Shown here: positions 49,128 to 57,075 of the stretch, one piece after another
How positions within the stretch are numbered: the stretch's first letter is position 1
Layout of the letters: each line of letters opens with the position of its first letter
From: DASQZJ01 sp035638775
GTDB lineage: Bacteria; Pseudomonadota; Gammaproteobacteria; UBA5335; SLRW01
Length of the DNA: 64,000 nucleotides
Direction: 5' to 3'
Assembly (NCBI GenBank): GCA_035638775.1
Contig: DASQZJ010000006.1
Coordinates: forward strand, 11,889 to 75,888
The notes under the pieces: generated by a model
What the model was told of the DNA's origin: nothing
Database searches by the model: none
Seen by the model: only the letters and a program-made list of their open reading frames with translations
Translations under genes and position numbers: made by a program

Positions 49128-49859
49128 TCAGGCGCGCCGCTCGGCCCACGCCGGCACCAGGCCCGGCGCCCTCCGCAGCTCGCGGTGGCGCGCGCCCGCC
49201 TCGGGACACAGGCGCCCCAGCGCGTCCCAGAAGCGCGGCGAGTGATCCCGGTGCACGGTGTGCACCAGTTCGTGCAGCAGCACGTACTCCACCAGCTCGG
49301 CCGGCAGGAACAGCAGCTTCCAGTTGAGGCTGATATTGTGCGCCCGCGAGCAGCTTCCCCAGAGCGTCCTCTGGCCGCGAATGCTCAGCCGCCCGTAGCG
49401 CAGCCCGGTGCGGTCACTCAGCCGCAGCAGCCACGGCTCCAGCTGCACGCGCGCCTCGCCGGCAAGGCGCCGCTGCAGGGCACGGCGCAAGGCGGCACGG
49501 TCCCCGGGCGGGCCGACCAGGTGCCAGGCATCCCCCCGGCGCAGGCAGCGCGCCCGCCCCGTCCCCGAGGCATAGGAAACCGGGATGGACCGATCCACCG
49601 CGGGCAGCCGGACGGCCTCGGGCAGCGCCGGGTCCACCAGCTCGGCGAGCGGCCCGTGCCGGGCCTCCAGCCGGCCCACGGCGCGCGCGAGCCAGTCCCG
49701 CTTGTCGCGCACGAAGCGAAGCGCGGCGCTCCGGGGCGTGCCGCGGGGGACCACGACCACGACTCCCTCCGAAGCCGACACGCGGATGCTCAGGCGTCGC
49801 GCGCGGGGAGAGACACGGATCAGAAGGGGCGGCAGGTCCGGATGTTCCGTTCTGGGCAT
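49128..49859 (-). CDS. YgjP-like metal-dependent hydrolase (DUF45)
   Basis: The 243-residue protein is an M48-like zinc metalloprotease-fold protein of the YgjP family. The zinc motif is LLHELVHTVHRDHSPRFWDAL (HExxH plus a third His) near residue 195, preceded by TLWGSCSRAHNISLNWKL, a family signature. The function is not known. It converges on cfa with a 15-bp gap. Confidence 0.87.
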   Translation of the reverse strand: MPRTEHPDLPPLLIRVSPRARRLSIRVSASEGVVVVVPRGTPRSAALRFVRDKRDWLARAVGRLEARHGPLAELVDPALPEAVRLPAVDRSIPVSYASGTGRARCLRRGDAWHLVGPPGDRAALRRALQRRLAGEARVQLEPWLLRLSDRTGLRYGRLSIRGQRTLWGSCSRAHNISLNWKLLFLPAELVEYVLLHELVHTVHRDHSPRFWDALGRLCPEAGARHRELRRAPGLVPAWAERRA

Positions 49860-50081
49860 GCGTGTACCGGGCGTTCTGTCGCGTGGCGTATCACGACGGT
49901 GCCATCATACTACTATCGCCCGTCCCGGAGATATCGCCGGGTCCCGGCCGACGCCACCGCGTCGCTCGCCCGCCTTGCCCCCGCCACGCGCATCCGCGTT
50001 CCGGGAGCAGGCATTCCCTCCGACCAGGTTGGTATCATGGCTGCTTCCATCGAGCCGCACGTTCCGGGGAGCGACACCAGC

Positions 50082-50699
50082 ATGGATCTGCCGATTTCGC
50101 CTGACAGCGTCAAGGGGTTTCTCGATCCGGAAGAAGGCGCGGCGCTGCATCGCCTGGCCACGCAAGGGGCCCGCCTCGGACCCTGCCTGGAGGTCGGCAG
50201 CTACTGCGGGAAGTCGACCCTGTACCTGGGAACCGCCTGTCGCGAATCCGGCACGCTGCTCTACGCGGTGGACCATCACCGCGGTTCCGAGGAGCATCAG
50301 CCCGGCGAGGGCTACCACGATCCCGAGCTCTACGACGCCTCGGCCGGCCTCATGGACAGCTTCCCGGCCTTTCGCGACACGCTGCGCCGCGCGGCGCTGG
50401 AAGACGCCGTGGTGCCGATCGTCGCGCCCTCCGCTCTCGCCGCGCGCCACTGGTGCTGCCCGCTGGGGACAGTGTTCATCGACGGTGGCCACAGCCTGGA
50501 AGCCGCCATGAGCGACTACCGGGCGTGGGCGCCGCACGTGGCCCCCGGCGGGCTGCTGCTGATCCACGACATCTTTCCGGATCCCGCGGACGGCGGACAG
50601 GCGCCCTACACCATCTGGAAGCTGGCGCTGGCCTCAGGCCTGTTCGCCGACGAGGGACGGGTCAAGACGCTCGGCGTGCTTCGCCGGGTCCCGAAGTGA
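50082..50699 (+). CDS. Class I SAM-dependent methyltransferase (Methyltransf_24 type)
   Basis: The 205-residue protein has SAM loop LEVGSYCGKSTLYLG near residue 38, an acidic residue in YAVDHHRGSEEH near 65, and a later LGTVFIDGGHSLEAAMSDYRAW typical of the Methyltransf_24 family of cephalosporin hydroxylase-like and sugar methyltransferases. The ATG at 50082 follows GGGGAGCG. The ATG at 50037 is part of a likely -10 (TATCAT). The 3' end overlaps the converging toroid gene by 66 bp. Sugar or lipid methylation is inferred from the neighbours. Confidence 0.78.
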   Translation: MDLPISPDSVKGFLDPEEGAALHRLATQGARLGPCLEVGSYCGKSTLYLGTACRESGTLLYAVDHHRGSEEHQPGEGYHDPELYDASAGLMDSFPAFRDTLRRAALEDAVVPIVAPSALAARHWCCPLGTVFIDGGHSLEAAMSDYRAWAPHVAPGGLLLIHDIFPDPADGGQAPYTIWKLALASGLFADEGRVKTLGVLRRVPK

Positions 50700-51737
50700 C
50701 CCCCGGGTGAACAGCCCCGCCGCCGGCGTACGTCCCGTCAGGGCGTCCGCCGCCAGCAGGACCGCGCCGGCGGTCCAGGTGGGCCGCTCGTCCGGCCAGA
50801 GCAGGTCCTCGTCCAGCGCGTACCCGGTCCAGTACGCCCCGCTGCCGTCGTCGTAGCGGTGCAGCCAGCGAAACAGCCGGCGGGCACGGTCCGTCTCGCC
50901 CGCGGCGATCAGCGACAGCACCAGCTCGCAGGACTCCGCCACCGTCACCCACGGGCGCTCCGCCACGCAGCGGCAGCCCAGGCCCGCCTCGACAAACACG
51001 TCCCACTGCGCCGCCAGCCGGTGGCGCGCCGCGGCCCCCGACACCACCCCGGTCAGCACCGGATAGAACCAGTCCATGGAGTAGCGGCGCTTGGACTGGT
51101 CGAAGCGCTCCGGGCGGGTTCGCAGGGCCTGGCCGAGCCGGGCCCGTGCCATGAACCAGTGGGGCCGGCGCAGGCCCAGGACGCCGGCCACGTTGAGCGC
51201 GCACTCCAGGCTCTTGTAGATCGAGCTGCAGCCGGTCACCAGGGCCTCGCCGGTGACCCGGCCATCCGTCCCGATGGCCCAGCCGATCGCCCCGGACGCG
51301 TCCTGGTGCGCGGTCACGTAATCGATCGCGGCTTCCAGCATCGGCCAGGTCCGCTCCAGGAAACGCCGGTCGAGCGTGATCAGGTAGTGGTGCCAGATCC
51401 CGGTCGCGAAGTAGGCGATGAAATTGGTCTCGCGGCGGTTGTCGGGCCCGGGCCGCCCGTGCCGGTACACGGCCCACCAGCTTCCGTCGTCCAGCTGCTC
51501 GCCGCAAAGCCACCGGTAGGCCCGCTCGGCAGCGGCGATCCGGCCGGCGATGCTCAGGCCCATGGCCGCCTCGACGTGATCCCAGGGATCGATGTGTCCG
51601 CCGTCGAACCAGGGGATCGAGCCGTCGGCGCACTGCACCGCCTCGATGTAATCCGCCGTCCGGCGAAAGACGGTTTCGGGCACCGCGTCGCACGCGCTCG
51701 GCGTCGCCGGTGCAATGGGAGCGTTGACGATGTAAAT
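50634..51737 (-). CDS. Alpha-toroid (prenyltransferase/squalene-cyclase-like fold) protein
   Basis: The 367-residue protein shows repeated QxxDGSxxW-like blocks: VQCADGSIPWFDGGHIDPWDHVEAAMGL, EQLDDGSWWAVYR and HRYDDGSGAYWTGYALDEDLLWPDE. These are typical of six-hairpin or alpha-toroid folds such as squalene cyclases and GH-like enzymes. No DxDD cyclase motif is present, so cyclisation is unlikely. No ATG or GTG has a ribosome site. ATT at 51737 is preceded by AAGGAAGG at 6 nt. A GTG at 51854 would overlap the upstream methyltransferase. It belongs with the GT4 and methyltransferase genes. Confidence 0.7.
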   Translation of the reverse strand: MYIVNAPIAPATPSACDAVPETVFRRTADYIEAVQCADGSIPWFDGGHIDPWDHVEAAMGLSIAGRIAAAERAYRWLCGEQLDDGSWWAVYRHGRPGPDNRRETNFIAYFATGIWHHYLITLDRRFLERTWPMLEAAIDYVTAHQDASGAIGWAIGTDGRVTGEALVTGCSSIYKSLECALNVAGVLGLRRPHWFMARARLGQALRTRPERFDQSKRRYSMDWFYPVLTGVVSGAAARHRLAAQWDVFVEAGLGCRCVAERPWVTVAESCELVLSLIAAGETDRARRLFRWLHRYDDGSGAYWTGYALDEDLLWPDERPTWTAGAVLLAADALTGRTPAAGLFTRGSLRDPAKHAERLDPSLVGEQA

Positions 51738-51807
51738 GGCCGCCTTCCTTCTTGTCCGTCTGTGATCCAGGGGCTCGCCGGGCCGGGCAGACCGGCCGGA
51801 GACTTGC

Positions 51808-52578
51808 TCAGCCGGGGGTATCCGCGGGCGCGACGCGCCCGAACGACGGCGCACCGCGCCGCTCGACGGCCGCCGGCTTGCGGAAATACAGCACGACGCT
51901 CTTGCCGACCAGGGGATTGAGCAGTGCTTCCAGCGTCCGCGTGAAGACCGGCCGCTGCATCAGGTCCCACACCAGGAAGCGGTGATACAGCGCGACCAGC
52001 CGGGAGCGGTCGCGATGCTCCCAGAACAGGCACTTCAGCCACCAGAACGGCGCGTGCAGCGCGTGCGCCCAGTGCCGCCGATAGCAGCGCATTCCCAGGT
52101 CCTCGATGTCCCGTCGCAGCCGGCGGTACCGGAAGATCCGCACGTGGCCGCCCTCCACGTTGTGATACGCCTCGCTCAGGCACCAGCAGACCCATTCGGG
52201 CCCGAACCGCGGCACGCTCACGGCGAGGATCCCGCCCGGGCGCAGGACGCGGTCGATCTCGTCCAGGGCCGCCCGGTAGTCCGGGATATGCTCGAGAACC
52301 TCGGAGCAGATCACCCGATCGAAGCTGGCGTCGCCGAACGGCAGGCGCAGCGCGTCACCCGCCATCAGGCCGATCTCGTCCATCGCCACTCCGGCGTTGC
52401 AGAGCTCGCCGTGCTTGCGGCGGGAGGTCCGAAGGTCCTCCCGGCTGCGGTCCAGGCCCACCGCGACGACGCCCCCGACCATGGCGGCCGCGAGCGTGTG
52501 CCGTCCCTCGCCGCAGCCCAGGTCCAGGACACGGTCGCCGGGGGACAGCTCGATGAGGTCCAGGTCAATCGTCTGCAT
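51808..52578 (-). CDS. Class I SAM-dependent methyltransferase
   Basis: The 256-residue protein has SAM loop RVLDLGCGEGRHTLAAA near residue 18, an acidic residue in VGLDRSRED near 40, and FDRVICSEVLEHIPDYRAALDEIDRVLRPGG near 90-120, a Methyltransf_11 type. The C-terminal third is aromatic and amphipathic (HAPFWWLKCLFWEHRD), which may contact lipid or membrane. The ATG at 52578 overlaps the GT4 stop by 14 bp, so the pair is translationally coupled. Confidence 0.83.
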   Translation of the reverse strand: MQTIDLDLIELSPGDRVLDLGCGEGRHTLAAAMVGGVVAVGLDRSREDLRTSRRKHGELCNAGVAMDEIGLMAGDALRLPFGDASFDRVICSEVLEHIPDYRAALDEIDRVLRPGGILAVSVPRFGPEWVCWCLSEAYHNVEGGHVRIFRYRRLRRDIEDLGMRCYRRHWAHALHAPFWWLKCLFWEHRDRSRLVALYHRFLVWDLMQRPVFTRTLEALLNPLVGKSVVLYFRKPAAVERRGAPSFGRVAPADTPG

Positions 52579-53872
52579 CGCCAAGCACGTGCCGGTAGTA
52601 ATCGACCATCTGTCGCGCGGCGACCCTCCAGCTGAAGCGCTCCACGATGCGCTGGCGGGCCTGCTGGGCCAGCTCCAGGCGGCGCGCGGGGTTCTCGAAC
52701 AGGTCGCTCGCGGCGCGGGCGATGGCTCCGCTGTCCGCCGGCGGGACCAGGATGCCGGCATCGCCGACCACCTCCGGCAATGCCCCGCCCGTGGTGGAGA
52801 TTACCGGAAGGCCGCAGGCCATCGCCTCGCCCGCGGGCAGACCGAAGCCCTCGTACAGTGACGGCACCACCGCGACCGTCGCTTCGGCGTATTCGCGCAC
52901 GATCCGCTCGACGCCCACGCCGCTGATGAACCGTACCGTGGCCTCCAGTCCCAGCCGCCGCACCAGCTTCGCGGTATGACCATTCTCCCGGGGCCGTCCC
53001 AGGACGACGACCTCCAGGTCCGGGTAGCTGTTCCGCAGGGACGCGGCGGCGTGCAGCAGGTAATCCAGTCCCTTCAGCGGGACGTCGGCGCTGGCCGTGG
53101 CCATGATCCGGCGGGGACGGCGCTGGACACCGTCGAGCGGGCGAAACGTTTGCGTGTCGATGCCGTTGTAGACCAGGCCCACCGACCGGGCGCGGATGCC
53201 GAAGGCACGCGCAATGTCGTGCCGCGAGCACTCCGATACCGTGATCACGTGGCGCAGCTGGCGCACCACCCGGCGCTGCATCCGGACGAAGCTGTACCAG
53301 CGCCGGATCAGCAGGCGGTGGCGCCAGTCCGCGGCGTTGGCCAGCGCGATCGCGCGGTCGCTGGTGATCGGATGGTGGATCGTCGCCACGGTGGGCAGGC
53401 CCATCCGCTGCAGGGTCAGCAGCCCGTAGCAGAGACTCTGGTTGTCGTGCACCAGGTCGTACTCGTGCCCGTGCCGGGCCAGGTAGCGGACCACGCGACG
53501 CCCGAAGGTGCAGGGCTCGGGGAACCCTCCGGTGAGCATGCTGAGCCACTCGTAGAGATTGGTCGCGGAGCGGAGATCCCGCGCACGCAGCGCCGTCAGC
53601 CGGTTGTCCGCCTCGAACAGGTTCATGCCCGGCATGGGAATCAGGCGCACCCGGTCGTCCAGCTCCGGGTATGGCTGTCCCGAAATCACGTCGACCCGGT
53701 GACCGGCGTCGGCGAGTGCCGCGCTGAGATAGCGCAGGTATACGCCCTGGCCGCCGCTGTACGGGTTGCTGCGGTATCCGAGCAGGCACACGCGCAGGGG
53801 ACGCTCGGGTGCCGGCGGGGCCGGTGCCCGCGCCTTCTGCGCACCCTGTGTAAGCTCCGTGGCGACTTCCAT
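52565..53872 (-). CDS. Glycosyltransferase family 4
   Basis: The 435-residue GT-B enzyme has N-domain motif YSGGQGVYLRYLSAALADAGH near residue 40, a phosphate-binding region VYNGIDTQTF near 235, and the nucleotide-sugar site PSLYEGFGLPAGEAMACGLPVISTTGGALPEVVG near 340. It transfers a sugar from a nucleotide donor with retention. GGGAGAAAC precedes the ATG. It starts the minus-strand GT4, methyltransferase and toroid set. The acceptor is unknown. A glycolipid or exopolysaccharide is possible. Confidence 0.87.
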   Translation of the reverse strand: MEVATELTQGAQKARAPAPPAPERPLRVCLLGYRSNPYSGGQGVYLRYLSAALADAGHRVDVISGQPYPELDDRVRLIPMPGMNLFEADNRLTALRARDLRSATNLYEWLSMLTGGFPEPCTFGRRVVRYLARHGHEYDLVHDNQSLCYGLLTLQRMGLPTVATIHHPITSDRAIALANAADWRHRLLIRRWYSFVRMQRRVVRQLRHVITVSECSRHDIARAFGIRARSVGLVYNGIDTQTFRPLDGVQRRPRRIMATASADVPLKGLDYLLHAAASLRNSYPDLEVVVLGRPRENGHTAKLVRRLGLEATVRFISGVGVERIVREYAEATVAVVPSLYEGFGLPAGEAMACGLPVISTTGGALPEVVGDAGILVPPADSGAIARAASDLFENPARRLELAQQARQRIVERFSWRVAARQMVDYYRHVLGDADD

Positions 53873-54120
53873 GTTTCTCCCGGCTTTCTCTGCGACGGCA
53901 ACAAGACCCCGCCCCGCGGTACGGCCTGGTTCGCACCGCGCCGGATCCGTTCCCGGATCGGATCAGCAGGGCTTGGCGGGCGGTTCCGCCCGGATATTCG
54001 ATGTATACCCATCGATGGCGAGCAGGCGCCGTATGCCCGAAGCTGGGGACGGCCGGCGTACTCTTGCCGTCGGGGAATCCTAATGGTATGACGCAAATAC
54101 CGGAAAAGCCAGCGCCGCCG

Positions 54121-54147
54121 GCGGCCCCGGCCCCCTGCCGGGGCCGC
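54121..54147 (-). terminator. Hairpin downstream of the MocA-like gene
   Basis: GCGGCCCCGGC (54121-54131) and GCCGGGGCCGC (54137-54147) pair perfectly over 11 bp. The hairpin lies 13 bp beyond the stop of the minus-strand nucleotidyltransferase gene. No T-tract is visible. Confidence 0.5.
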
Positions 54148-54159
54148 CCGCCGGCCGCA

Positions 54160-54741
54160 TCATTCCTCCCCGCCGGTGCCGGCAAGATCGGCCGGCGTGT
54201 CCACGTCCTTCAGCACGCCCGGGTCGTCACAATCGATCTGTACCAGCCGTGCGCTTTCGCGTCCCAGGATATCGCGTGCGCCCCGGTCACCCTGCAGCCG
54301 CAGCAAATCCGCCCGCAGGCCGGCCGCGAACCCCACCGGGTGACCGCGGCTGCCCCGGTAGCGCGGCGCCGCGACCGGGGCTCCGTCACGGATCGCACGC
54401 GCCACCCGCCGCACGGTATCGGGTGCGATCCACGGCATGTCGCCGAGGGCCACGACCCACCCCGCGGCGTCGATCGGCGTCGCCCGCACCCCGGCCGCGA
54501 GGCTCACCCCCATGCCTTCCCGTGCGCCGGGACAGATCACCACCCGGCAGCCCGTCCCCCTCAGGCGTTCGGCCAGCTCGGGACGTCCCGGCCGCACCAC
54601 GGCCACCGCCGCGTCCACGCCCTGAAGCAGGTGCGTGGCGGCTGCAACGACCATGGGCGTGTCCTCGTCCACCGGCTCCAGCAGCTTGTCCGTGCCGAAG
54701 CGCACCGAGGCCCCGCCGGCGAGCAGTATCCCCCAGATCAT
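54160..54741 (-). CDS. mocA: MocA-like molybdenum cofactor nucleotidyltransferase
   Basis: The 193-residue protein has the NTP-transferase start LLAGGASVRFGTDKLL, GMGVSLAAGV near residue 75, and GDMPWIAPDTVRRV near 98, characteristic of MocA/MobA-like enzymes. MocA adds CMP to molybdopterin, giving the MCD cofactor used by CoxL-type enzymes. It lies about 20 kb from the cox-like cluster and could supply it. A GTP-using MobA or a sugar nucleotidyltransferase is less likely. Confidence 0.83.
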   Translation of the reverse strand: MIWGILLAGGASVRFGTDKLLEPVDEDTPMVVAAATHLLQGVDAAVAVVRPGRPELAERLRGTGCRVVICPGAREGMGVSLAAGVRATPIDAAGWVVALGDMPWIAPDTVRRVARAIRDGAPVAAPRYRGSRGHPVGFAAGLRADLLRLQGDRGARDILGRESARLVQIDCDDPGVLKDVDTPADLAGTGGEE

Positions 54742-54797
54742 TCGCCCTCCCCCGCCGCCCCGAACCGGGCCCGCTTTTCGGCGACGGGCCGGGCGGC

Positions 54798-54803
54798 TAG
54801 CAT
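54798..54803 (+). promoter_or_regulatory. Candidate -10 element 7 nt before arfB
   Basis: TAGCAT ends 7 nt before the ATG at 54811, so transcription could begin almost at the start codon. No TGn extension is present. Confidence 0.3.
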
Positions 54804-54810
54804 GCAGTGG

Positions 54811-55233
54811 ATGTTACGCATCAACGCGAAGCTGTCCATCCCGGAAGCGGAGCTCGAGGAGAAATTCGTGCTGGCGTCCGGTCCCGGCGGCCAGGGCGTC
54901 AATACGACCTCCAGCGCGGTGCAGCTGCGTTTCGACGCGGCGCGGTCGGCCGCATTGCCGGACGACGCTCGCGAGCGCCTGCTGCGCCTCGCCGGCAACC
55001 AGGCGACCACGGGCGGCGTCATCGTGATCGACGCCCGCCGTCACCGCTCACAGGCGATGAACCGCCGGGATGCCCGGGAGCGGCTCGCCGCGCTCGTCCG
55101 GCGTGCATTGCAGGCGCCGCGCCCGCGCCGGTCCACCCGGATCCCGCGCGCGGCCCGGCGTCGGCGGCTCGAACGCAAGCGCCACCGCGGCCGCGTCAAG
55201 AATCGCCGCGGGCCGGTGGGTCCGGACGAATAG
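54811..55233 (+). CDS. arfB: Peptidyl-tRNA hydrolase ArfB (ribosome rescue)
   Basis: The 140-residue protein matches ArfB (YaeJ), which enters stalled ribosomes and releases the nascent peptide. The GGQ motif is in ASGPGGQGVNTTSSAVQLRF near residue 22-30. The C-terminal tail is very basic (RIPRAARRRRLERKRHRGRVKNRR), as needed to bind the empty mRNA channel. The start at 54811 matches the family N-terminus MLRIN. An ATG at 54802 adds three residues. Confidence 0.9.
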   Translation: MLRINAKLSIPEAELEEKFVLASGPGGQGVNTTSSAVQLRFDAARSAALPDDARERLLRLAGNQATTGGVIVIDARRHRSQAMNRRDARERLAALVRRALQAPRPRRSTRIPRAARRRRLERKRHRGRVKNRRGPVGPDE

Positions 55234-55251
55234 CCGGGTGCGGTACCCGGA

Positions 55252-55458
55252 TCAGGCGTTGCCGTCGGGCTGCAAACGACTCTGCAGTTGCTCGATCTCG
55301 TCCTTGAGCCGGAGCTTGCGTTTCTTCAGTCGTCGCACTTCGAAGGGATCTACGGCGGGATTGCGGGCGAGCCGGTTGACCGTGGCGTCCAGGGTGTGAT
55401 GCTCGTGCTTCAGGGAGCGGAGTTGATCCCGCAGGCTGTCGGAACGATTCAGGTCCAT
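55252..55458 (-). CDS. YdcH family (DUF465) small coiled-coil protein
   Basis: The 68-residue protein is a short helical hairpin with DUF465 features: LRSLKHEHHTLDATVNRLAR and a basic FEVRRLKKRKLRLKDEIEQLQSRLQ end. The family is SlyX-like and of unknown function. GGAGAAAC precedes the ATG at 55458. It converges on arfB with an 18-bp gap. Confidence 0.85.
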   Translation of the reverse strand: MDLNRSDSLRDQLRSLKHEHHTLDATVNRLARNPAVDPFEVRRLKKRKLRLKDEIEQLQSRLQPDGNA

Positions 55459-55621
55459 GGCTGCCGTTTCTCCGTAGTCCGGTGAGACGATGCTGAGCAG
55501 GGACCGCCGGCGATCGGGACACGGGGTCTGATCGGCGGGGCCGGGCCCGGGAGCAGCCGGGTCCGGCGAGCGGAAAAGGGGCGGGACGCCCCTTTCACGA
55601 CGCCCCGGTTTCCAGTGTAGA

Positions 55622-56944
55622 TCATTCGGCCGTGGCTTTGGGACCCCGTTCGCCCGGGGTCTCCAGCAGCCCGTCGCGCTCACTCCGCCTGCGCCAGAAG
55701 CGCCCATACGCCCCCGCCCCGAAGCGCGGCAGCAGGTGGGTGAAGCGGGCGCCCTGCTCCCGTGCCCAGGCATCCGCGATCCGGTCGGCCCGTGCCGGGG
55801 CGTCGGGCGGCAGTTCCCCGCTGGCCGGCTCCAGGCAGGCCAGGATGCGCTCGTGGGCCTGGCTGCGCGACTCGGAGATCACGCGCCGCGCGTCCGGGTC
55901 GAACAGCGCGTAGCGATGCACGCGCTCATACCACCACCACAGGCTGCCGGACGGATCGCCGGGCTCGGCGAGCACCGAAAAGTCCCGGGTGGCGTCGAAG
56001 CTTGCCGGGCGAAATACCGACAGGCAGGGCGCGGCGGTGCCCGTGAACAGGTGCACCGTTCCCTCCGGCGCCAGTCGCGACACCATGGAGCCGCAGGTCT
56101 GGCTCCGCCGCAGCCCTCCCCCGGCGTGCATGCACACGTCGGCGTTGCCGCCCCGCCGGGGATCATCGGAACCGGCGTGCGAGGACAGGTGCGCAATCAT
56201 CGCGCCGAGGCTCGGCCGGCGCGAATTCCGCTCGAGGAAACGGTGCCCCTGATCCAGGCGCCGGCGCGACCCGGACAGCCAGGGCATCAGCCGGGTATCG
56301 AAGCTGCGGGCGAAATCGGTCCCGCCTCGCCCGCGGTACAGGCGCTGCTTCCGGGCCCAGGCATCGAGCCCCGCCGAATGGAGGTCGTAGTCCTGGTGGA
56401 TCGTCAGCCGGTTGGAGATGGCCGCCGCCCGCTCGACCCGCCGCGCCACCCAGTGACGGCCAGCCGTCTCGAGCACCCAGGCCTCGCCGGGGTCGGCGAT
56501 GATGAAGCTGTTGTCGTAGCGGAAGCCCTTGCGCGCATGGCCCGCCTCGCCGGCCTGCCCGTGCCGCTCCAGCAAACCGGTGACGACCTCCAGGGCCTCG
56601 CGCGCGGTGGCGCCGCGCTCCAGCCCCAGCCGCACCAGGTCCATGCCCAGCAACGAATCGCCTTCGCGGGCCACGACACGGCTGAAGATGGCCTCGTTGC
56701 CGATGACCACCCCCTGGTCGTTGGCACCCATCTCGGCACCCCACATCCAGCAGGGCTGGCTGAGAACGGTGGCGAAGCGCCGCGGCACCTGTTCGACCTC
56801 GATCCACGTAACACGCACCGTGCCGGCCGGGTCATCCTGCACCGCCGGTCTGCGCACCACGCGCTGCGCCTCGCCCGGCTCGCGGTCACTGTTCTTGGCG
56901 AAGTACACGCCCTCCTCGGTGCACAGCACCAGCGTGTCGCACAT
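55622..56944 (-). CDS. Secernin/C69-like N-terminal nucleophile hydrolase
   Basis: The 440-residue protein begins MCDTLVLCTEEGVYFAKNSDRE, where Cys2 is the N-terminal nucleophile after removal of Met, as in secernins and C69 dipeptidases. Later motifs include MWGAEMGANDQGVVIGNEA near residue 67, a LLGMDLVRLGLERG segment near 100 and ADPGEAWVLETAGRHWVARRV near 155. It lacks a signal peptide. It may be a peptidase or amidase. The substrate is unknown. It diverges from the monoamine-oxidase-like gene. Confidence 0.85.
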   Translation of the reverse strand: MCDTLVLCTEEGVYFAKNSDREPGEAQRVVRRPAVQDDPAGTVRVTWIEVEQVPRRFATVLSQPCWMWGAEMGANDQGVVIGNEAIFSRVVAREGDSLLGMDLVRLGLERGATAREALEVVTGLLERHGQAGEAGHARKGFRYDNSFIIADPGEAWVLETAGRHWVARRVERAAAISNRLTIHQDYDLHSAGLDAWARKQRLYRGRGGTDFARSFDTRLMPWLSGSRRRLDQGHRFLERNSRRPSLGAMIAHLSSHAGSDDPRRGGNADVCMHAGGGLRRSQTCGSMVSRLAPEGTVHLFTGTAAPCLSVFRPASFDATRDFSVLAEPGDPSGSLWWWYERVHRYALFDPDARRVISESRSQAHERILACLEPASGELPPDAPARADRIADAWAREQGARFTHLLPRFGAGAYGRFWRRRSERDGLLETPGERGPKATAE

Positions 56945-56966
56945 CGTCGCTCCCCCTTGTCGCAGA

Positions 56967-56980
56967 CACAGGCCCCTGTG
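56967..56980. promoter_or_regulatory. Palindrome between divergent secernin and monoamine-oxidase-like genes
   Basis: CACAGGCCCCTGTG is a perfect 14-bp dyad, 23 bp upstream of the secernin ATG on one side and 96 bp before the GTG at 57076 on the other. It could be an operator for both genes. Confidence 0.35.
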
Positions 56981-57075
56981 ACTGTAGCATTCGCGAAGCG
57001 GGCGTCGCCGGCTTTACCCCGCGGGGCCCAGGCGATAACGTGACAACCCATCAGCAATACAAGGGGAGACCACCG

